From NCBI GenBank assembly GCA_002295635.1, contig DBHK01000015.1:132553-196552 (forward strand): a stretch of 64,000 bases of DNA. Reading direction: 5' to 3'. Both the position numbers and the translations under genes were made by a program. Source of the stretch: UBA830 sp002295635. GTDB taxonomy: Bacteria; Pseudomonadota; Alphaproteobacteria; MPNO01; UBA830. Shown one piece after another: positions 8,343 to 17,002 of this stretch. The first letter of the stretch is position 1, and each line of letters begins with the position of its first letter. The notes under the pieces were generated by a model. It was given only the letters and a program-made list of their open reading frames with translations, was not told where the DNA came from and ran no database searches.

Positions 8343-9365
8343 ATTAGCACGCATAGGGTAACTTTAGTTTTCGAGGACGGTCGAATTGTCAATTTTGATG
8401 CTAGCGAAGAAGACAATGTTTACTTCGCATGTCTGAAGAATAAAGTTCGGATATTGACAGATTGCCTAGAAGGCGCCTGTGCTACCTGCAAAGGGCTCTG
8501 CACCTCGGGGACGTATCATCTGGATGAATATACAGAGGAGGCTCTCACATCTGAGGAGTTCGGTAGGGGAGAAGTGCTGACCTGCCAAATGCACGTCACT
8601 TCTGACTGCGTAATAGAGTTACCATATGAGTCTAAGGTTGCCCTGAAATCCGAACCAGACAAGCTGAGTGCTACTGTCGTAGAAATCGAAATGATTTCCT
8701 CTTCTGTCGCCAAGCTAGTGGTAGAGCCGGATCCGGACACCGAACCGGTAGCTTTTATGCCGGGACAATATGTACATCTGTCTATTCCCGGGGGCGATCA
8801 AACCCGTTCTTATTCGTTCGCTAATGCGGCATTCGATACTGGAAGATACACCTTCTACATTAAGGTCCTACAACAGGGAGCAATGAGTGACTACCTCTCC
8901 GGCGAGGCGAAGTCTGGAGATCAGATGACTTTAACCGGTCCTTTTGGCAGATTCTATCTGCGACCGGTCGAGCGACCAGTGCTGATGGTTGCCGGCGGCA
9001 CTGGACTTGCGCCAATGTTAAGTATGCTGGATACAATGGTTACTCAGGACGGGATGCGTCATCCGGTTCATCTGCTCTACGGTGCAAATCGACCCGATGA
9101 ACTTTTTGGTCTCGATCAAATCTCTACTTACAAAAATCAGGGTCTAGATATTTCTACGCAATTAAGCATTGTCGATCCCGATTCCAATTGGAAAGGGATA
9201 ACCGGGCACATCACCGATTTAATGAGGCCAGAAATGCTAAATGGCGGAGATTGTGACGTGTATCTGTGCGGACCGCCACCAATGATTGATGCGGCCGAGA
9301 CGTGGCTATTTGAAAACGGGGTAAATAAATCAAGGGTTCATGCGGAAAAGTTCGTACCCAGTTAG
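8343..9365 (+). CDS. Dioxygenase electron-transfer reductase (BenC/AntC-like), probable ATT start
   Basis: This protein is predicted at 340 residues. It has an N-terminal plant-type 2Fe-2S ferredoxin (DCLEGACATCKGLC at about 40-53, last Cys in LTCQMH). An FAD domain (RSYSFANA, then GPFGRFYLRPV) and an NAD domain (VAGGTGLAPMLSML, CGPPPMIDAAE) follow. It passes electrons from NADH to the Rieske centres of the two alpha subunits. The first ATG/GTG/TTG in frame is a TTG at 8454, which would delete most of the ferredoxin domain. Translating upstream gives STHRVTLVFEDG, which aligns with the BenC N-terminus SNHQVALQFEDG and puts the initiator exactly on ATT 8343. The alternative is one base error in an ATG. 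Confidence 0.85.
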   Translation: MSTHRVTLVFEDGRIVNFDASEEDNVYFACLKNKVRILTDCLEGACATCKGLCTSGTYHLDEYTEEALTSEEFGRGEVLTCQMHVTSDCVIELPYESKVALKSEPDKLSATVVEIEMISSSVAKLVVEPDPDTEPVAFMPGQYVHLSIPGGDQTRSYSFANAAFDTGRYTFYIKVLQQGAMSDYLSGEAKSGDQMTLTGPFGRFYLRPVERPVLMVAGGTGLAPMLSMLDTMVTQDGMRHPVHLLYGANRPDELFGLDQISTYKNQGLDISTQLSIVDPDSNWKGITGHITDLMRPEMLNGGDCDVYLCGPPPMIDAAETWLFENGVNKSRVHAEKFVPS

Positions 9366-9477
9366 GTCTTTTTAAAACCTTTTTGAATTAAATGTGGTGG
9401 CCGCTCATCTAGGTGTACCTGATTATTTTTTTCGATCAAAAGTTGTAAAACATAAATAAATTATTTTTGCTCAATGC

Positions 9478-9505
9478 TTGACACACCGCCCGATTGGCCT
9501 ATTTT
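9478..9505 (+). promoter_or_regulatory. Candidate sigma-70 promoter for the SUF operon
   Basis: TTGACA (9478-9483) and TATTTT (9500-9505) are separated by 16 bases, and the region around them is AT-rich. This would start transcription about 40 bases before the regulator gene. The -35 box is perfect and the -10 box is moderate. Confidence 0.45.
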
Positions 9506-9530
9506 TCTAATAGTACTGATATGGTTCGAT

Positions 9531-9548
9531 TTCAATTAAAAGATTGAA
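9531..9548. promoter_or_regulatory. Inverted repeat before the SUF regulator
   Basis: TTCAAT and ATTGAA flank a 6-base spacer, directly between the candidate promoter and the regulator start at 9554. The placement would suit autoregulation by the Rrf2 protein. The half-sites are short and AT-rich, so support is weak. Confidence 0.25.
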
Positions 9549-9553
9549 TTATA

Positions 9554-10012
9554 ATGATAAAATTAAGCAAAATGGCCGACTACGGTGTCATCTTAATGGT
9601 CCAACTTGCACGTAAGCCAGCGCTAGTGACCACCGCGTCCGCGCTTGCGGAGGCGACTGGACTTCCGGTGCCGACAGTCAGCAAACTTCTTAAACTGCTC
9701 TCGCGAGCAGGACTGCTGGAATCGCGCCGCGGAACCAAGGGCGGATATGCAATTTCCCGACCACTGACAGTCGTTACGGTTGCAGATATTGTATCGGCCG
9801 TAGAAGGCCCCATCGCTCTGACAGAGTGCATGACGGCCGAGGGTACGGTGTGTGAGATTGAGGCGTTGTGCCCTACTCGCTCAAACTGGAGACAAATCAA
9901 TCATGCGCTAATTACCGCGCTGGACAATGTTTCCCTTGCCGAAATGGCTAAACCGATTTTGTTTCCCCCGCCAATAGAATCAGCGACGGCTGTCGCCGAA
10001 GCCATAGCCTAG
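9554..10012 (+). CDS. Rrf2-family SUF system regulator
   Basis: This 152-residue protein has an N-terminal winged helix (MADYGVILMVQLA, then LPVPTVSKLLKLLSRAGLL and RGTKGGYAISRP). Three cysteines in CMTAEGTVCEIEALC probably hold an Fe-S cluster, as in IscR and related SUF regulators. It lies 7 bases ahead of sufB on the same strand, so it is the first gene of the SUF operon. By analogy with IscR-type control it should sense cluster supply and repress or activate the operon. The chosen ATG has only a poor Shine-Dalgarno. Confidence 0.88.
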   Translation: MIKLSKMADYGVILMVQLARKPALVTTASALAEATGLPVPTVSKLLKLLSRAGLLESRRGTKGGYAISRPLTVVTVADIVSAVEGPIALTECMTAEGTVCEIEALCPTRSNWRQINHALITALDNVSLAEMAKPILFPPPIESATAVAEAIA

Positions 10013-10019
10013 GATACCG

Positions 10020-11480
10020 ATGATGACATCCACGGCAGAAAACGCTCCTGTCTTTGAAGAAGTCGCAACGCGGGAATATAAATATGGCTTTGTCACAGAC
10101 ATAGAGTCGGAGTTTGCCCCTAAAGGCCTGAGCGAGGATATCGTGCGATATATTTCCGGCAAAAAGGGTGAACCGGATTGGCTTCTTGACTGGCGGCTTG
10201 TTGCTTATCAGCAATGGCTGACGATGCAGGAGCCAAAATGGGCCCTCGTTAATTATCCGGAAATTGATTTTCAGGATGCCTATTACTACGCGGCGCCCAA
10301 GGGGGATGACGATGTTCCACAAAGCCTAGACGAGGTCGATCCAAAACTTTTGGAAACCTATGAGAAGTTAGGTATTCCACTGGCTGAACAGGCAGTACTG
10401 GCAGGTGTCGCCGTCGATGCAGTTTTCGACAGCGTCTCGGTAGCAACGACGTTTAAGGAAAAACTTAACGAAGCGGGCGTTGTATTCTGCTCGATTTCAG
10501 AAGCCGTGCAAACGCACCCCGAGCTAGTGAGGAAATACCTCGGCACTGTGGTACCATATACCGATAATTTTTATGCTTCTCTTAACTCGGCGGTGTTCAG
10601 CGACGGTACGTTTGTATATGTGCCGAAGGGCGTGCGTTGCCCAATGGAGCTTAGTACATACTTCCGCATTAATGCCGCGAATACGGGTCAGTTCGAACGT
10701 ACATTGATTATTGCTGATGAAGGGAGTTACGTTAGTTACCTTGAAGGTTGCACAGCGCCTATGCGCGATGAAAATCAACTTCACGCTGCCGTAGTTGAAC
10801 TGATTGCGTTGGGTGACGCTGAGATCAAATATTCGACCGTTCAAAATTGGTACCCCGGAGACGAAGAAGGCAGGGGCGGAATTTATAATTTTGTCACCAA
10901 GCGAGGTATCTGCCGCGGTGTCAATTCGAAGATCTCATGGACCCAGGTTGAAACCGGTTCAGCGGTGACTTGGAAATACCCGAGTTGTATCCTTGAGGGC
11001 GACAATTCAGTCGGTGAATTTTACTCTGTTGCTATTACCAACAATTTTCAGCAGGCCGATACCGGCACCAAGATGATCCATATTGGAAAAAATACGAGAA
11101 GTACGATAATCTCTAAGGGGATTTCTGCAGGTAAGGGACAGAATGCGTACCGGGGATTAGTCAAGACGCTTGCTGGGGCGGAGGGGGCGCGTAATTTTAC
11201 TCAGTGCGACTCCCTTTTAATCGGTGATGAATGTGGTGCACATACGGTGCCCTACATAGAGGTTTCGAACCCAACATCGCAAGTTGAACATGAAGCAAGC
11301 ACTTCAAAAATTAGCGAAGACCAGCTGTTTTATTGCCAACAGAGGGGTCTGAATGCAGAAGATGCAGTATCCTTGATAGTGAATGGTTTCTGCAAGGAAG
11401 TTTTGAAAGAACTACCGATGGAATTTGCGGTCGAAGCCCAAAAATTACTCGGTGTGACGCTTGAGGGAAGCGTGGGATAA
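10020..11480 (+). CDS. sufB: SufB, Fe-S cluster scaffold subunit
   Basis: This 486-residue protein has the full length of SufB. Conserved segments include TDNFYASLNSAVFSDGTFVY, GVRCPMELSTYFRINAANTG, YLEGCTAPMRDENQLH, EFYSVAITNNFQQADTGTKM and SLLIGDECGAHTVPYIEV, and the C-terminal RGLNAEDAVSLIVNGFC. SufB forms the SufBC2D scaffold that receives sulfur from SufS-SufU and builds clusters in the cytoplasm. Two ATG codons are adjacent at 10020 and 10023. The gene is tightly packed between the regulator and sufC. Confidence 0.97.
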   Translation: MMTSTAENAPVFEEVATREYKYGFVTDIESEFAPKGLSEDIVRYISGKKGEPDWLLDWRLVAYQQWLTMQEPKWALVNYPEIDFQDAYYYAAPKGDDDVPQSLDEVDPKLLETYEKLGIPLAEQAVLAGVAVDAVFDSVSVATTFKEKLNEAGVVFCSISEAVQTHPELVRKYLGTVVPYTDNFYASLNSAVFSDGTFVYVPKGVRCPMELSTYFRINAANTGQFERTLIIADEGSYVSYLEGCTAPMRDENQLHAAVVELIALGDAEIKYSTVQNWYPGDEEGRGGIYNFVTKRGICRGVNSKISWTQVETGSAVTWKYPSCILEGDNSVGEFYSVAITNNFQQADTGTKMIHIGKNTRSTIISKGISAGKGQNAYRGLVKTLAGAEGARNFTQCDSLLIGDECGAHTVPYIEVSNPTSQVEHEASTSKISEDQLFYCQQRGLNAEDAVSLIVNGFCKEVLKELPMEFAVEAQKLLGVTLEGSVG

Positions 11481-11491
11481 GGAATGGAAGA

Positions 11492-12262
11492 ATGAACTTG
11501 CTGTCGGTTAGAGACTTGCATGTATCGGTCGATGGAAAAAAAATTCTAAACGGGATCGACCTTGAAATTAAGTCTGGCGAAATCCATGCGGTTATGGGCC
11601 CCAACGGTTCGGGGAAGAGCACATTGTCTTATGTACTCTCGGGACGTGAAGGCTACGAGGTTACACAGGGCGAAATTTTCTTCAAAGGGGAAAACGTTCT
11701 CGATATGGCGCCGCATGAACGCGCGGGCGCGGGAATATACTTGGCCTTTCAATATCCGGTAGAAATACCCGGTGTATCGAACCTCACATTTCTTAAAACT
11801 GCCGTTAATGCCGTGCGGACTGCTCGTGGTGAAGATGAACTCGATGCTATAAATTTTTTAAAATACGCCCGTGAAAAGGGTGAAATTTTAGAAATGAAGG
11901 ACGAATTACTAAAACGCCCGGTCAACGTTGGATTTTCCGGTGGTGAAAAGAAGCGCAATGAAATTTTTCAGATGGCGATGCTTGAACCGACCCTCGCAAT
12001 TCTGGACGAGACCGACTCGGGGCTCGATATCGATGCACTCCGTATCGTTTCTGAGGGCGTAAATAAACTACGAGCCGATGATCGGTCTATGATCGTTATT
12101 ACGCATTATCAACGTCTTTTGGACCACATTGTGCCGGATTTCGTCCACGTTCTCGCTAAAGGCAAGTTCGTGGCTAATGGTGGCAAGGAACTGGCGCTGG
12201 AGCTTGAGAAAGAGGGCTATGCCCAGTTCGGCATTGGTGGTGATACCCCGCAGGCTGCCTGA
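11492..12262 (+). CDS. sufC: SufC, Fe-S assembly ATPase
   Basis: This 256-residue ABC-type ATPase has Walker A GPNGSGKS, Q-loop AFQYPVEIPGV, the SufC-type signature FSGGEKKRNEIFQM, Walker B LAILDETDSGLDID and the switch histidine in VITHYQRLLDH. The DETDSGLD form rather than DEPTSGLD is characteristic of SufC. It drives conformational changes in SufBC2D. It lies 11 bases after sufB. Confidence 0.97.
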   Translation: MNLLSVRDLHVSVDGKKILNGIDLEIKSGEIHAVMGPNGSGKSTLSYVLSGREGYEVTQGEIFFKGENVLDMAPHERAGAGIYLAFQYPVEIPGVSNLTFLKTAVNAVRTARGEDELDAINFLKYAREKGEILEMKDELLKRPVNVGFSGGEKKRNEIFQMAMLEPTLAILDETDSGLDIDALRIVSEGVNKLRADDRSMIVITHYQRLLDHIVPDFVHVLAKGKFVANGGKELALELEKEGYAQFGIGGDTPQAA

Positions 12263-12274
12263 GGGACCGATGCG

Positions 12275-13582
12275 ATGTTAAAAACGAATTATACAGGTCC
12301 ATTTTTAGAGGGCTTCGAGCAGGTCAGGAATACTTTGCCGGGCCCTTGGCTGTCAGAAACGCGATTATGTGCAATTCGATCCTTTGAGATGCAGGGGTTT
12401 CCGACACCCAGAACAGAAGAGTGGAAATATACCAATCTGAATCCTCTGAAGCGCTCAGATTTCGATGTCGTAGCAGATTTCAATAACCTTGATATATCTC
12501 GTTGGGAATCTTTGTTTGTTGAAGGCGCAGACCGTATCGTAATTGTAAATGGTAGTTATGACGCCGATGCCTCGGAAATCAATGAGCTTCCGAATGGTGC
12601 GAACATCAAATCTTTATCAGAGGCATTTGAGGACTTTGATCCCGAGTTAGAGGGGGAGATTGGAAAAATTGCCCCGACCAAAGGTGCGCCGTTGGTAGCC
12701 CTTAATACTGCCTTTATGCAGGATGGTGTTGTCGTGAATCTCGCGGATGGTGTGCAGCTTGAGCGACCGGTTCAGATTCTGCATTTAATAGATGTGGGAG
12801 ACCAGGCTCTGGTGGTTCACCCGCGGAATCTTGTCATTGCAGGAGACAAAAGTTCAGCAACGGTTGTTGAGACATTTGCGGGTGTCTCAGAACAAGTTTA
12901 TTGGACTAATGCTGTCACAGAAATACGGGTGGGTAGTGATGCATCGATACGCCACGTAAAAAGGCAGGAGGAGTCGCTCAGATCGTATCACACCGCTTTA
13001 ACTCAAGTGCGATTAGGCTCAGGCTCGCGCTACAGTTCAGTCTCGTTGGTAACTGGCGCTCGTCTCTCTCGTAATGAAACCCGAGTGTCATTTGAGGGCG
13101 AGAGGGCGGAGGCGTCGCTGGCAGGTGGCGCGTTGCTGAGGGGACGACAGCACGCTGATACCACAACCCAAGCCAATCACATGGTCCCGCATACTAGTAG
13201 TGAACAAGTTTTTCGTAATGTCCTAGATGAGTCCTCGCATTCCGTATTTCAGGGCGGCGTCACCGTGGGGCAAGATGCTCAGAAAACGGACTCACTCCAG
13301 TCAAATCGGAATCTCTTATTGTCAGCGGGTGCGCACTCCGACTCAAAACCAGAGCTAAAGATTTTCGCGGATGACGTCAAATGCGCTCATGGTGCGACCG
13401 TTGGCGAACTTGAAAAGGATGCACTGTTTTATCTACAGAGCCGGGGCATACCCGAAAATCAGGCAAAAATATTGCTGATTGAGGCATTCATTGCCGAGAT
13501 TTCAGACGGGTTAGCTGGTGGACCGGTCGGCGATCATATTTCCAACGCTGTTTCAGGTTGGATGTCGGAGGCAGCATTATGA
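12275..13582 (+). CDS. sufD: SufD, Fe-S scaffold subunit
   Basis: This 435-residue protein has the N-terminal FPTPRTEEWKYTNL segment and the C-terminal beta-helix of SufD, with FADDVKCAHGATVGELEKDA, LFYLQSRGIPENQAK and LLIEAFIAEI. It pairs with SufB in the scaffold complex. The stop overlaps the sufS start by the ATGA arrangement, which implies coupled translation. Confidence 0.96.
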   Translation: MLKTNYTGPFLEGFEQVRNTLPGPWLSETRLCAIRSFEMQGFPTPRTEEWKYTNLNPLKRSDFDVVADFNNLDISRWESLFVEGADRIVIVNGSYDADASEINELPNGANIKSLSEAFEDFDPELEGEIGKIAPTKGAPLVALNTAFMQDGVVVNLADGVQLERPVQILHLIDVGDQALVVHPRNLVIAGDKSSATVVETFAGVSEQVYWTNAVTEIRVGSDASIRHVKRQEESLRSYHTALTQVRLGSGSRYSSVSLVTGARLSRNETRVSFEGERAEASLAGGALLRGRQHADTTTQANHMVPHTSSEQVFRNVLDESSHSVFQGGVTVGQDAQKTDSLQSNRNLLLSAGAHSDSKPELKIFADDVKCAHGATVGELEKDALFYLQSRGIPENQAKILLIEAFIAEISDGLAGGPVGDHISNAVSGWMSEAAL

Positions 13583-14811
13583 GTGCAAACGGCGACTACC
13601 CAATTGGTCAGATTCGGGGAGACTTTCCAATACTATCAGAGAAAGTTCGCGGTAAACCGTTTGTCTATCTCGATAATGGTGCAAGTGCGCAGAAGCCTTC
13701 CGCAGTAATCGAACAGATTTCAAAGACATATGAAACCGGTTATGCAAATGTTCATCGTGGTGTTCACTACATGAGCCAAATCGCCACTGATGCGATGGAG
13801 GATGCGCGGCGGAAGGTAAAAGATCTGTTGAAAGCGGCGGATGAAAAAGAAATAATCTTTGTGCGTGGAGCGACAGAGGGAATCAACCTGGTTGCCTCGA
13901 GTTGGGGTGGCGCAAACCTCAAGCCAGGTGACGAAATCATCCTATCGGTACTAGAACACCATTCCAATATCGTGCCATGGCAGATCATTGCCAAACAAAC
14001 TGGTGCCATAATCAAAGTCGTGCCGATAGATGATGACGGCGTATTCCTGATGGACGAATACGAAAAGCTTTTATCCAAACGCACTAAATTGGTATCCGTC
14101 ACTCATGTTTCCAACGCCCTCGGTACAGTGGTGCCGGTTACAGATGTTGTCCGCCTTGCCAGGGAAAAAGAGGCGCTCGTCCTAATCGACGGATGTCAGG
14201 CAGCCCCTCATATGCCCTTAAACGTCCGGGAGTTGGATGTCGATTTTTATGTATTTTCGGGACACAAACTCTATGGGCCTACCGGCATTGGCGTACTCTA
14301 TGGAAAGGAAGAACTGCTAGAAACGATGCCACCGTATCAGAGTGGTGGAGAAATGATTGATCGGGTGACCTTTGAAAACACGACGTATTCCGGGTTACCC
14401 TTTAAGTTTGAGGCCGGCACGCCGGACATTGGGGGAATTATCGGGCTCGGTGCCGCCATCGACTACATAAATAAGATCGGATTTGACGCTATAGCCTTGC
14501 ATGAAAGAGATTTGCTTGACTATGGGACCAAATGCTTGTCAGCAATAAACAGTGTAGAGTTGATTGGTACCGCGCCTGAAAAGGCGGCAATATTATCCTT
14601 CAATATAAAGGACATACATCCACACGATGTTGGTACTATCTTAGATTATGATGGGATTGCTGTACGCACTGGACATCACTGTGCGCAACCTGTCATGGAC
14701 CGTTTCGATCTTGCGGCGACCGTTCGGGCATCGTTTGGTCTATACAACACACGGTCAGAGGTTGATGCACTGGTGGACGGGATAAATCGCGTTCAGGAGA
14801 TGTTTCGATGA
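13579..14811 (+). CDS. sufS: SufS cysteine desulfurase
   Basis: This 410-residue PLP enzyme has the group II desulfurase pattern: YLDNGASAQKP, VHRGVHYMSQ, FVRGATEGINLVA, LEHHSNIVPW, the PLP lysine in FSGHKLYGPTGIGVLYG, and the catalytic cysteine loop VRTGHHCAQPVM. It converts cysteine to alanine and passes persulfide to SufU. I moved the start to ATG 13579, which overlaps the sufD stop. The longer frame from 13558 would add seven unneeded residues. Confidence 0.97.
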   Translation: MSANGDYPIGQIRGDFPILSEKVRGKPFVYLDNGASAQKPSAVIEQISKTYETGYANVHRGVHYMSQIATDAMEDARRKVKDLLKAADEKEIIFVRGATEGINLVASSWGGANLKPGDEIILSVLEHHSNIVPWQIIAKQTGAIIKVVPIDDDGVFLMDEYEKLLSKRTKLVSVTHVSNALGTVVPVTDVVRLAREKEALVLIDGCQAAPHMPLNVRELDVDFYVFSGHKLYGPTGIGVLYGKEELLETMPPYQSGGEMIDRVTFENTTYSGLPFKFEAGTPDIGGIIGLGAAIDYINKIGFDAIALHERDLLDYGTKCLSAINSVELIGTAPEKAAILSFNIKDIHPHDVGTILDYDGIAVRTGHHCAQPVMDRFDLAATVRASFGLYNTRSEVDALVDGINRVQEMFR

Positions 14812-15257
14812 GTAGCGCTCTCCGTCAGCTTTATCAGGACGTTATCATGGAACATAGTCGGAACCCCAGAAATGTGGGTAAGATGGATGATGCTAATGCT
14901 GAAGCCAATGGCAATAATCCGCTGTGTGGTGATAAGATCTCAGTCTACGTGAAACTTGACAGAGAAATTATCGTGGATGCAAAATTTGATGCGAGAGGGT
15001 GTGCTATTTCGGTAGCATGTGCATCGATGATGACCGAGATGTTAAAAGGAAAGACTATCCAAGAGGCTAAGGGGGCGTATGCACGGTTTGTCGACCTTCT
15101 GACATCAAGTGACATCCCTTCCATTCCTAAAGATGAGATACTGTCCTCTTTAATGGGTGTCCGCGAGTTCCCGACCCGTATCAAATGCGCAACCTTACCT
15201 TGGCAGACACTCGTCGCGGCAATAGACGGAAGCGCTAAAATCGTAACAACAGAATAG
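14808..15257 (+). CDS. sufU: SufU-type sulfur transfer protein
   Basis: This 149-residue NifU-like protein keeps the three zinc/sulfur cysteines: NPLCGD, GCAIS and RIKCATLPW. The extra block ahead of the last cysteine (PTRIKCATLPWQTL) distinguishes SufU from IscU. It relays sulfur from SufS. It overlaps sufS by four bases. No sufE is seen in the operon, in line with SufU doing this job. Confidence 0.95.
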   Translation: MSSALRQLYQDVIMEHSRNPRNVGKMDDANAEANGNNPLCGDKISVYVKLDREIIVDAKFDARGCAISVACASMMTEMLKGKTIQEAKGAYARFVDLLTSSDIPSIPKDEILSSLMGVREFPTRIKCATLPWQTLVAAIDGSAKIVTTE

Positions 15258-15267
15258 ATTGATCCCG

Positions 15268-15639
15268 ATGGAAGAGACTGTTCAGGTGCCAGAGGCGGTG
15301 GAAAACAAAATTGTCCAAGAATCGGATGACGTCACTGCTAAACTAAAAGAAAGGGTCATTGCCGCAATTAGTGAATGCTATGACCCGGAAATTCCGGTAA
15401 ATATCTATGACCTTGGGCTGATTTACGAGGTGCATGTATCCGAAACGTCGAAAGTTGGCCTTGTTATGACATTAACTTCACCACATTGCCCGGTCGCGGA
15501 AATTCTCCCCGCGCAGGTTAAATCGCGGGTGGAAAGCGTTGACGGTGTTGATGAGGTGGATCTCGAACTGACTTGGGATCCTCCTTGGTCGCCTGACCAA
15601 ATGTCTGAAGCGGCGAAGCTTGAACTTGGATTTATGTGA
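15268..15639 (+). CDS. sufT: SufT, DUF59/MIP18-type Fe-S maturation factor
   Basis: This 123-residue protein holds the MIP18 domain: ISECYDPEIPVNIYDLGLIY, the single conserved Cys in TSPHCPVAEILP, and LTWDPPWSPDQMSE. SufT proteins help mature Fe-S proteins, especially lipoate synthase and aconitase-type targets, when cluster demand is high. I use ATG 15268 rather than TTG 15259. Confidence 0.92.
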   Translation: MEETVQVPEAVENKIVQESDDVTAKLKERVIAAISECYDPEIPVNIYDLGLIYEVHVSETSKVGLVMTLTSPHCPVAEILPAQVKSRVESVDGVDEVDLELTWDPPWSPDQMSEAAKLELGFM

Positions 15640-15689
15640 TCCGTGCGTGGCGGACCCTAACTTGCATAGAAGACTAGAGGACTAAACAG

Positions 15690-16025
15690 ATGCACACAGC
15701 GGTAATGTCACTCACAGAATCGGCAGCGGCAAGGGTGAGACAACTGATGGAAATGCGAACTGAGCCCGCGACCGGATTAAGAATTGGAATTCGGACGGGC
15801 GGATGCTCAGGGATGGCCTATTCGATGGAGTTTGCCCGTAATAAGGAGCCACTTGACGAAGTTGTGGAGGAAAAAGGTGTAAAACTTTTCGTTGACTCCA
15901 AGGCGCTGATGTATCTCATCGGAACAGAGATGGATTACGTTGAGGATAAGCTTCAGTCGGGCTTCGTTTTCAACAATCCAAACGAGAAAGGCCGCTGTGG
16001 CTGCGGCGAATCTTTTCATACTTGA
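15690..16025 (+). CDS. sufA: SufA/IscA-type Fe-S carrier
   Basis: This 111-residue A-type carrier has the three cysteines of the family, in RTGGCSGMAY and the C-terminal GRCGCGESF. It accepts clusters from SufBCD and delivers them to target enzymes. AGAGGA precedes the ATG. It is the last gene of the operon, before a strong terminator. Confidence 0.94.
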   Translation: MHTAVMSLTESAAARVRQLMEMRTEPATGLRIGIRTGGCSGMAYSMEFARNKEPLDEVVEEKGVKLFVDSKALMYLIGTEMDYVEDKLQSGFVFNNPNEKGRCGCGESFHT

Positions 16026-16051
16026 TCAAAGAGGGGTCATTCGGAGAAATG

Positions 16052-16075
16052 AACGGCGGGAAATTCCCGCCGTTT
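16052..16075 (+). terminator. Rho-independent terminator of the SUF operon
   Basis: AACGGCGGGAA pairs with TTCCCGCCGTT in an 11-base stem with a very small loop, followed by TT. It lies 27 bases after the sufA stop. Confidence 0.8.
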
Positions 16076-16098
16076 TGAATTTAATGAAGGGAATGTTA

Positions 16099-16707
16099 AT
16101 GGTAAAGGTATATTCGATTGGTGGTGTCACGCCGGTGGTGCACCCCACCGCGTTTATCCACCCGACCGCATCCCTGATTGGTGATGTCGTGATAGGTCCT
16201 GACTGCTATGTAGGGCCGGGAGCATCTATTCGCGCCGACTTTGGCAGATTCGAAATGGGCCGCGGTAGCAATTTTCAGGATAACTGTACCGCGCACGGTT
16301 TTGTTGGAGAAGAAATTATTGTTGGTGAAGACTGTAATATTGGCCATGGAGCGGTGATTCACGGTGCGGTCATACACGACCGTGTGCTTGTAGGGATGAA
16401 TGCAGTGGTGATGGACGGCGTAGTCTTACATGACGACGTTCTAGTAGCGGCGCTAGCGTTTATCCCGGCGGCGATGAAGGTGCCCGCTGGCGTTATTGCA
16501 GCGGGAACACCCGCCAAAATCATGCGCGAACTTACCGAAGAAGAGAAGAAATGGAAGGTGGCAGGGAACCACGATTATCATAAACTTACGGAGCGTTGCC
16601 GCCACTCACTAATGGAGACGGAAGCGCTGACCCAACTTGATGGGCCTTTACCCAGATTAAAATTGGAAGGTTCAGAACCCCTTTATAAAACACGGCAGAA
16701 AACCTAA
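16099..16707 (+). CDS. Gamma-carbonic anhydrase family protein, PaaY-like
   Basis: This 202-residue left-handed beta-helix protein has repeated hexapeptides (VHPTAFIHPTASLIGDVV onward) and metal-binding histidines in DNCTAHGF and CNIGHGAVIHGAVI. The length and the C-terminal helix extending past residue 150 fit PaaY thioesterase better than plain gamma-carbonic anhydrase. PaaY hydrolyses dead-end CoA thioesters in phenylacetate breakdown, but no paa genes are near. ATG 16099 follows AAGGG by 8 bases. The SUF terminator separates it from sufA. Confidence 0.8.
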   Translation: MVKVYSIGGVTPVVHPTAFIHPTASLIGDVVIGPDCYVGPGASIRADFGRFEMGRGSNFQDNCTAHGFVGEEIIVGEDCNIGHGAVIHGAVIHDRVLVGMNAVVMDGVVLHDDVLVAALAFIPAAMKVPAGVIAAGTPAKIMRELTEEEKKWKVAGNHDYHKLTERCRHSLMETEALTQLDGPLPRLKLEGSEPLYKTRQKT

Positions 16708-16729
16708 TAGCTTGGCCGGACTGCAGCAC

Positions 16730-16972
16730 CTATGTGAAAGCATTAAACGTGATGAGGGTAAAAGTATCTGTGATTCCATCGATAAGCTGTAGCTCACTAG
16801 TCACGAAATGACCGATATCCATATCGTCGTCGAGGGTACATTTCATCATTAGGTCATGCTGACCCGATATTGAATATACCTCAGATACGTGATCAAGCTT
16901 GTCAACCGCCGCAGCGGCGACATCGTAGGCCTTGCCGAGCTGGCATTTCACCATAACAAAAATAGTCTGCAT
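16730..16972 (-). CDS. Stand-alone RAM (Lrp/AsnC effector) domain protein
   Basis: This 80-residue protein is only the ligand-binding half of Lrp/AsnC regulators: MVKCQLGKAYDVAAAAVDKL, VSEVYSISGQHDLMMKC, and an IDGITDTFTLITF end. There is no DNA-binding domain. Such proteins assemble into octamers that bind amino acids. Their targets are mostly unknown. GGAG precedes the start. It lies 30 bases downstream of the helicase gene stop on the other side of a small gap and may be independent. Confidence 0.85.
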   Translation of the reverse strand: MQTIFVMVKCQLGKAYDVAAAAVDKLDHVSEVYSISGQHDLMMKCTLDDDMDIGHFVTSELQLIDGITDTFTLITFNAFT

Positions 16973-17002
16973 CTCTTATCTCCCCAGTAAGATTGCCAGC
17001 AC

